Made by a program: the position numbers and the translations under genes. Below are positions 61,700 to 64,000 of a stretch of DNA of 64,000 bases, one piece after another (within the stretch, counting starts at the first letter, position 1; each line of letters opens with the position of its first letter). Source of the DNA: Cupriavidus pauculus. Its GTDB lineage: Bacteria; Pseudomonadota; Gammaproteobacteria; Burkholderiales; Burkholderiaceae. The DNA lies in assembly GCF_003854935.1 (NCBI RefSeq), contig NZ_CP033969.1:2604001-2668000 (forward strand). The letters are read 5' to 3'. Below the pieces are notes generated by a model that saw nothing but the letters and a program-made list of their open reading frames with translations, searched no databases and was not told the DNA's origin.

Positions 61700-63744
61700 T
61701 GGGCGGGGGCGCGCGGAGATCGTTGATTCAACAATATCACGGTGAGCTTGTCGACTGGCCCCATCCCGATATCACCGTTCTTGACGATGCGACTCGTCGA
61801 ACGTTTCTGAATCGAAAGCTTGCCGTTGAGTTATATGCTGCCGATATTCCCTACGGTGAGATTCAAGAACAGACAAAATTCTCGCCAAACGAAGTGAGGC
61901 GCTTGCTCCGACGATGCGTGGCATCAGCAGGGGAGGGGTGTATTGTAGGATTTTATGCGTTGCTTCCGAGTTTTCGCATTAAGCCTTACTTCAGAACGAA
62001 ACCCATTATTGCGAAGCATCCATTGGCCGATCAACGCTCTAGTGGTTACGCTGGCGCGCTGGCGCAGTTATTCGAAAAGTTTCCTGATGTCAAGAAAGAT
62101 TTAATACAAAAATTCTTTCTGCAGCCGGATAAACAAAAGAAGTCAAAAAATAGCCGTTCGCCGCAGTTAGGGCCGCAGCCTTATATTGAAATACATGGCG
62201 AGTTTCTTTCTGAATTACGGACAAAAGGGGTTGGAGAGAATGAATGGCCCTTCCTGACGGAAGACAAGGGTAGACGATCCCTTTTGCGCTTCCTTCATTC
62301 TTTGAAGAATGAAAGATCAGAGCGTGCGGTAAAAGCCAGAATGGGTGCTGAGGCGACTAACAATCTAGGACATGGTATGGGTCCTAATGCTCTCATATCG
62401 CCACTTCTCCCGTTTGCAGTCGTAGAGCTTGATTACACAGTTATTGATATTCCCACTCATGTTAGGGTGATTGATCCCAACGGTACAGGGCATTTGATAC
62501 CTATATCTCGTTGGTATCTAGGGTTGCTGGTCGAGGTAAAAACAAGCGCAATTTTGGGCGCACATATCTCTCTGGAAGTTAACCCGAGCGCCGATTGTGC
62601 GTTGCAGACGATGTTGAGCAGTGTGCCTGTCGTGTTAGACGCACGGAATTCTGGTGACGTTCGCATTGAGGTACGTAGCACCAATATGGATTTTGTTGCA
62701 CGCGGCCCCACCTTGATATGCTCGTTGATACCGCAGTTGGCAGGGCAAGCATTCAGTTTGCTTAGGGTGGATAACGGTTGGTGCAATATTGCAAATGATT
62801 TTGTAAATAACGTTATTGATGTATTTGGTTGTGCCATTGAGTTCGGCCCCCCACGTGCCTGGTGGGGAAGGTCGTTAGTCGAAAGGATCATTGGGGTTTC
62901 AAAAGAACGCGGAGAGCATCGCCTGAAGGCCACATACGCGTCGGGCCCCGACGATGTTCGCCGGCCCCCCGATGTCGAACAGCTCGGTTTAAATGACGGA
63001 ATCGACCTTGATTTTGTGGTCGATATGTTGAATGCCGTTGTCCGTGAACATAATACTATCTCAACCGGTGATCGACTTAATGGTGCAACTGTAATTAATG
63101 TTCTGCAAAGATTCGTAGATAAGCATGAGCTTCTATGGGTTCCACAGCCTCTACCAAGATCTATCAATTCAAATGATCGACTCCTTATGCACCGACGAAA
63201 GGTGGAGGTTAGGGGAGAATGGGGCGTCCATACGCGTAGGCCGTACATTAATACGGCATACTGCCGATATACAAATCCTCGTATCGCTTCTGATTTTTCT
63301 ATGATAGGAAGAAAAGTGTTTGTCTACATCAATCGTCTCGATGCGAGAGAGGCATGGGCAAGTGACGCGGAAACTGGCGAGAATTTGGGCAAGCTATACG
63401 GTGAGGAAAAATGGGAAAACTGGCGATGTGCATTGCGGGTCAGAGAACTGGTAGGCGCAAAAGCAAAGGGACGGCCCCGAGGCCGGAGCCCCGATATTTA
63501 TGCTAGATCCGGAAAAGTAGATTATGAGTTTGTAACGAGCGAAAATAGCGGCGAAAATATCGGAAAAAAAACTGCGCTTGCGATAGCGAAAGTAGCTCGG
63601 GATAGCTTTACTGGTTCGAAATCAGCATCCCTAAAGCCGGCCGAAGAAGATAACCACAATAATAATGTTGGGAGTGATAACGATCTGCTTCCAAATATAA
63701 ATCCGCGCGGAATATTCAAGCTGGATTCGGGGAATAAGAAATGA
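61699..63744 (+). CDS. DDE transposase of a Tn7-like element (TnsB/TniA type)
   Basis: This 681-residue protein has an N-terminal helix-turn-helix region (YGEIQEQTKFSPNEVRRLLRR), an RNase H-fold integrase core and a C-terminal beta-barrel (YINTAYCRYTNPRI). The catalytic triad is visible: Asp245 in VVELDYTVID, Asp358 in LLRVDNGW and Glu395 in WWGRSLVERIIG. It cuts and joins the transposon ends. Its AT-rich codon use contrasts with the rest of the window. The low-complexity C-terminus (residues 600-680) is Lys/Asn-rich and probably contacts the ATPase. Confidence 0.9.
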   Translation: MGGGARRSLIQQYHGELVDWPHPDITVLDDATRRTFLNRKLAVELYAADIPYGEIQEQTKFSPNEVRRLLRRCVASAGEGCIVGFYALLPSFRIKPYFRTKPIIAKHPLADQRSSGYAGALAQLFEKFPDVKKDLIQKFFLQPDKQKKSKNSRSPQLGPQPYIEIHGEFLSELRTKGVGENEWPFLTEDKGRRSLLRFLHSLKNERSERAVKARMGAEATNNLGHGMGPNALISPLLPFAVVELDYTVIDIPTHVRVIDPNGTGHLIPISRWYLGLLVEVKTSAILGAHISLEVNPSADCALQTMLSSVPVVLDARNSGDVRIEVRSTNMDFVARGPTLICSLIPQLAGQAFSLLRVDNGWCNIANDFVNNVIDVFGCAIEFGPPRAWWGRSLVERIIGVSKERGEHRLKATYASGPDDVRRPPDVEQLGLNDGIDLDFVVDMLNAVVREHNTISTGDRLNGATVINVLQRFVDKHELLWVPQPLPRSINSNDRLLMHRRKVEVRGEWGVHTRRPYINTAYCRYTNPRIASDFSMIGRKVFVYINRLDAREAWASDAETGENLGKLYGEEKWENWRCALRVRELVGAKAKGRPRGRSPDIYARSGKVDYEFVTSENSGENIGKKTALAIAKVARDSFTGSKSASLKPAEEDNHNNNVGSDNDLLPNINPRGIFKLDSGNKK

Positions 63745-63768
63745 TTGCGTGCGATCGTGGAGAAAGAA

Positions 63769-64000
63769 ATGGATGAGGGTCATCTTCGAGCATTAATGCT
63801 GCAGCACCCGATTATATCCAAGAAGAGCAGAGCGGAATCACCATTATGGACACTCCCGATATCGAATTTTTATGACAACGCCAGAACTTTATTGTTTCTC
63901 AGGCAAAGTTTTTTCATAGAAGAGATCGCTGGCGAGGGAAAAACCATCATGATGAATGTCCTTCGTGAGCGGTTACCAAGAGATCTCAGCGAAATTCACG
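63769..64000 (+). CDS. Third transposition gene, probably TnsC/TniB-type ATPase, truncated by window end
   Basis: The frame is open to the last base and gives 77 residues. ATG 63769 has GGAG upstream; a GTG at 63757 would add four residues. Near residue 57 the segment FFIEEIAGEGKTIMM resembles a Walker A loop in which the first Gly is replaced by Glu. Position after the DDE transposase is that of the ATPase gene in Tn7 and Tn6022-like elements. The rest of the protein is needed to be sure. Confidence 0.55.
   Translation, partial: MDEGHLRALMLQHPIISKKSRAESPLWTLPISNFYDNARTLLFLRQSFFIEEIAGEGKTIMMNVLRERLPRDLSEIH

Larger units (their letters stand above)
60533..64000 (+). mobile_element. Tn7-like transposon, left part, continuing past the window
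   Basis: The element is recognised from a TnsA-like gene, a DDE transposase gene and the start of a third gene, all rightward and overlapping, and from markedly AT-rich sequence unlike the rest. The left boundary is placed at TGTTCTTTCGGGGACAG (60533) because Tn7-like ends begin with TGT, host-like GC content stops there and related motifs recur inside. No right end or duplication can be seen, so the boundary is provisional. Gene order resembles the TniC-A-B type of Tn6022/AbaR elements. Confidence 0.72.

Noticed and set aside
62457-63248. 263-codon open frame antisense to the DDE transposase
   Set aside because: No domain pattern, whereas the opposite strand has a complete DDE core.
63741-63776. 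ATG overlapping the transposase stop as the start of the third transposon gene
   Set aside because: That frame ends after 11 codons; the ATG at 63769 has a ribosome site and stays open.

Overview
The window is a GC-rich chromosomal segment of a betaproteobacterium of the Burkholderiales, most likely Cupriavidus or a close relative. The reasons are the abundance of CoA-dependent catabolic genes, several Bug/TctC-type tripartite receptors, family III (CaiB/BaiF) CoA-transferases, a polyhydroxyalkanoate locus, and intergenic hairpin repeats built on CCCCTCTCCCGC/GCGGGAGAGGGG. This placement is an inference from gene content. The last ~3.5 kb differs sharply in base composition and looks foreign.

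Layout. 1-967: 3' part of a DUF1338/HglS 2-oxoadipate dioxygenase-like gene. 980-1750: tandem ~166-bp repeat array. 1721-6608 (minus): catabolic cluster with an ADP-forming acyl-CoA ligase, a DUF35 Zn-ribbon protein, a thiolase-fold partner and a branched-chain-type binding protein. 6827-8662 (minus): cyclase-family hydrolase and IclR regulator. 8966-13760: small membrane protein, AI-2E family transporter, 49-aa membrane protein with its own terminator, secreted protein, NUDIX-metallo-beta-lactamase fusion. 13883-16252: DNA polymerase II. 16539-22743 (minus): four-gene glycan synthesis/export operon (HlyD-type adaptor, alpha/alpha-barrel protein, PilZ-containing glycosyltransferase, NodT/OprM-type channel). 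23437-24669: MFS transporter. 24674-34955: sigma-54 activator divergent from a carboxylase operon (carboxyltransferase, single-chain BC-BCCP-CT carboxylase, tandem CoA-transferase, Bug receptor). 34965-41479: GMC-type oxidoreductase and metallophosphoesterase divergent from a molybdenum hydroxylase pair. 41481-42340: second repeat array. 42370-46444 (minus): enoyl-CoA hydratase, CoA-transferase, Bug receptor, LysR regulator. 46546-53913: sugar ABC transporter with an L-arabinonate dehydratase-like enzyme, and an AraC regulator on the other strand. 54146-59007: acyl-CoA dehydrogenase, class I-like PHA synthase, phasin and PHA depolymerase-like hydrolase, closed by a terminator. 59065-60387: MFS transporter. 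About 60533 to the window end: the left part of a Tn7-like transposon (TnsA-like protein with a degraded active site, DDE transposase, start of a putative ATPase).

How it works together. Most of the window is modular catabolism: each block pairs an uptake receptor or transporter with CoA activation, a carbon-skeleton enzyme and a local regulator, and surplus acyl-CoA can go to PHA. The least explained parts are three. The glycan operon joins a cyclic-di-GMP-type synthase to tripartite efflux-type export parts. The carboxylase operon has two carboxyltransferases for one biotin carboxylase, under a visible sigma-54 promoter with upstream palindromes. The Tn7-like element enters at the right edge and its cargo lies outside the window.
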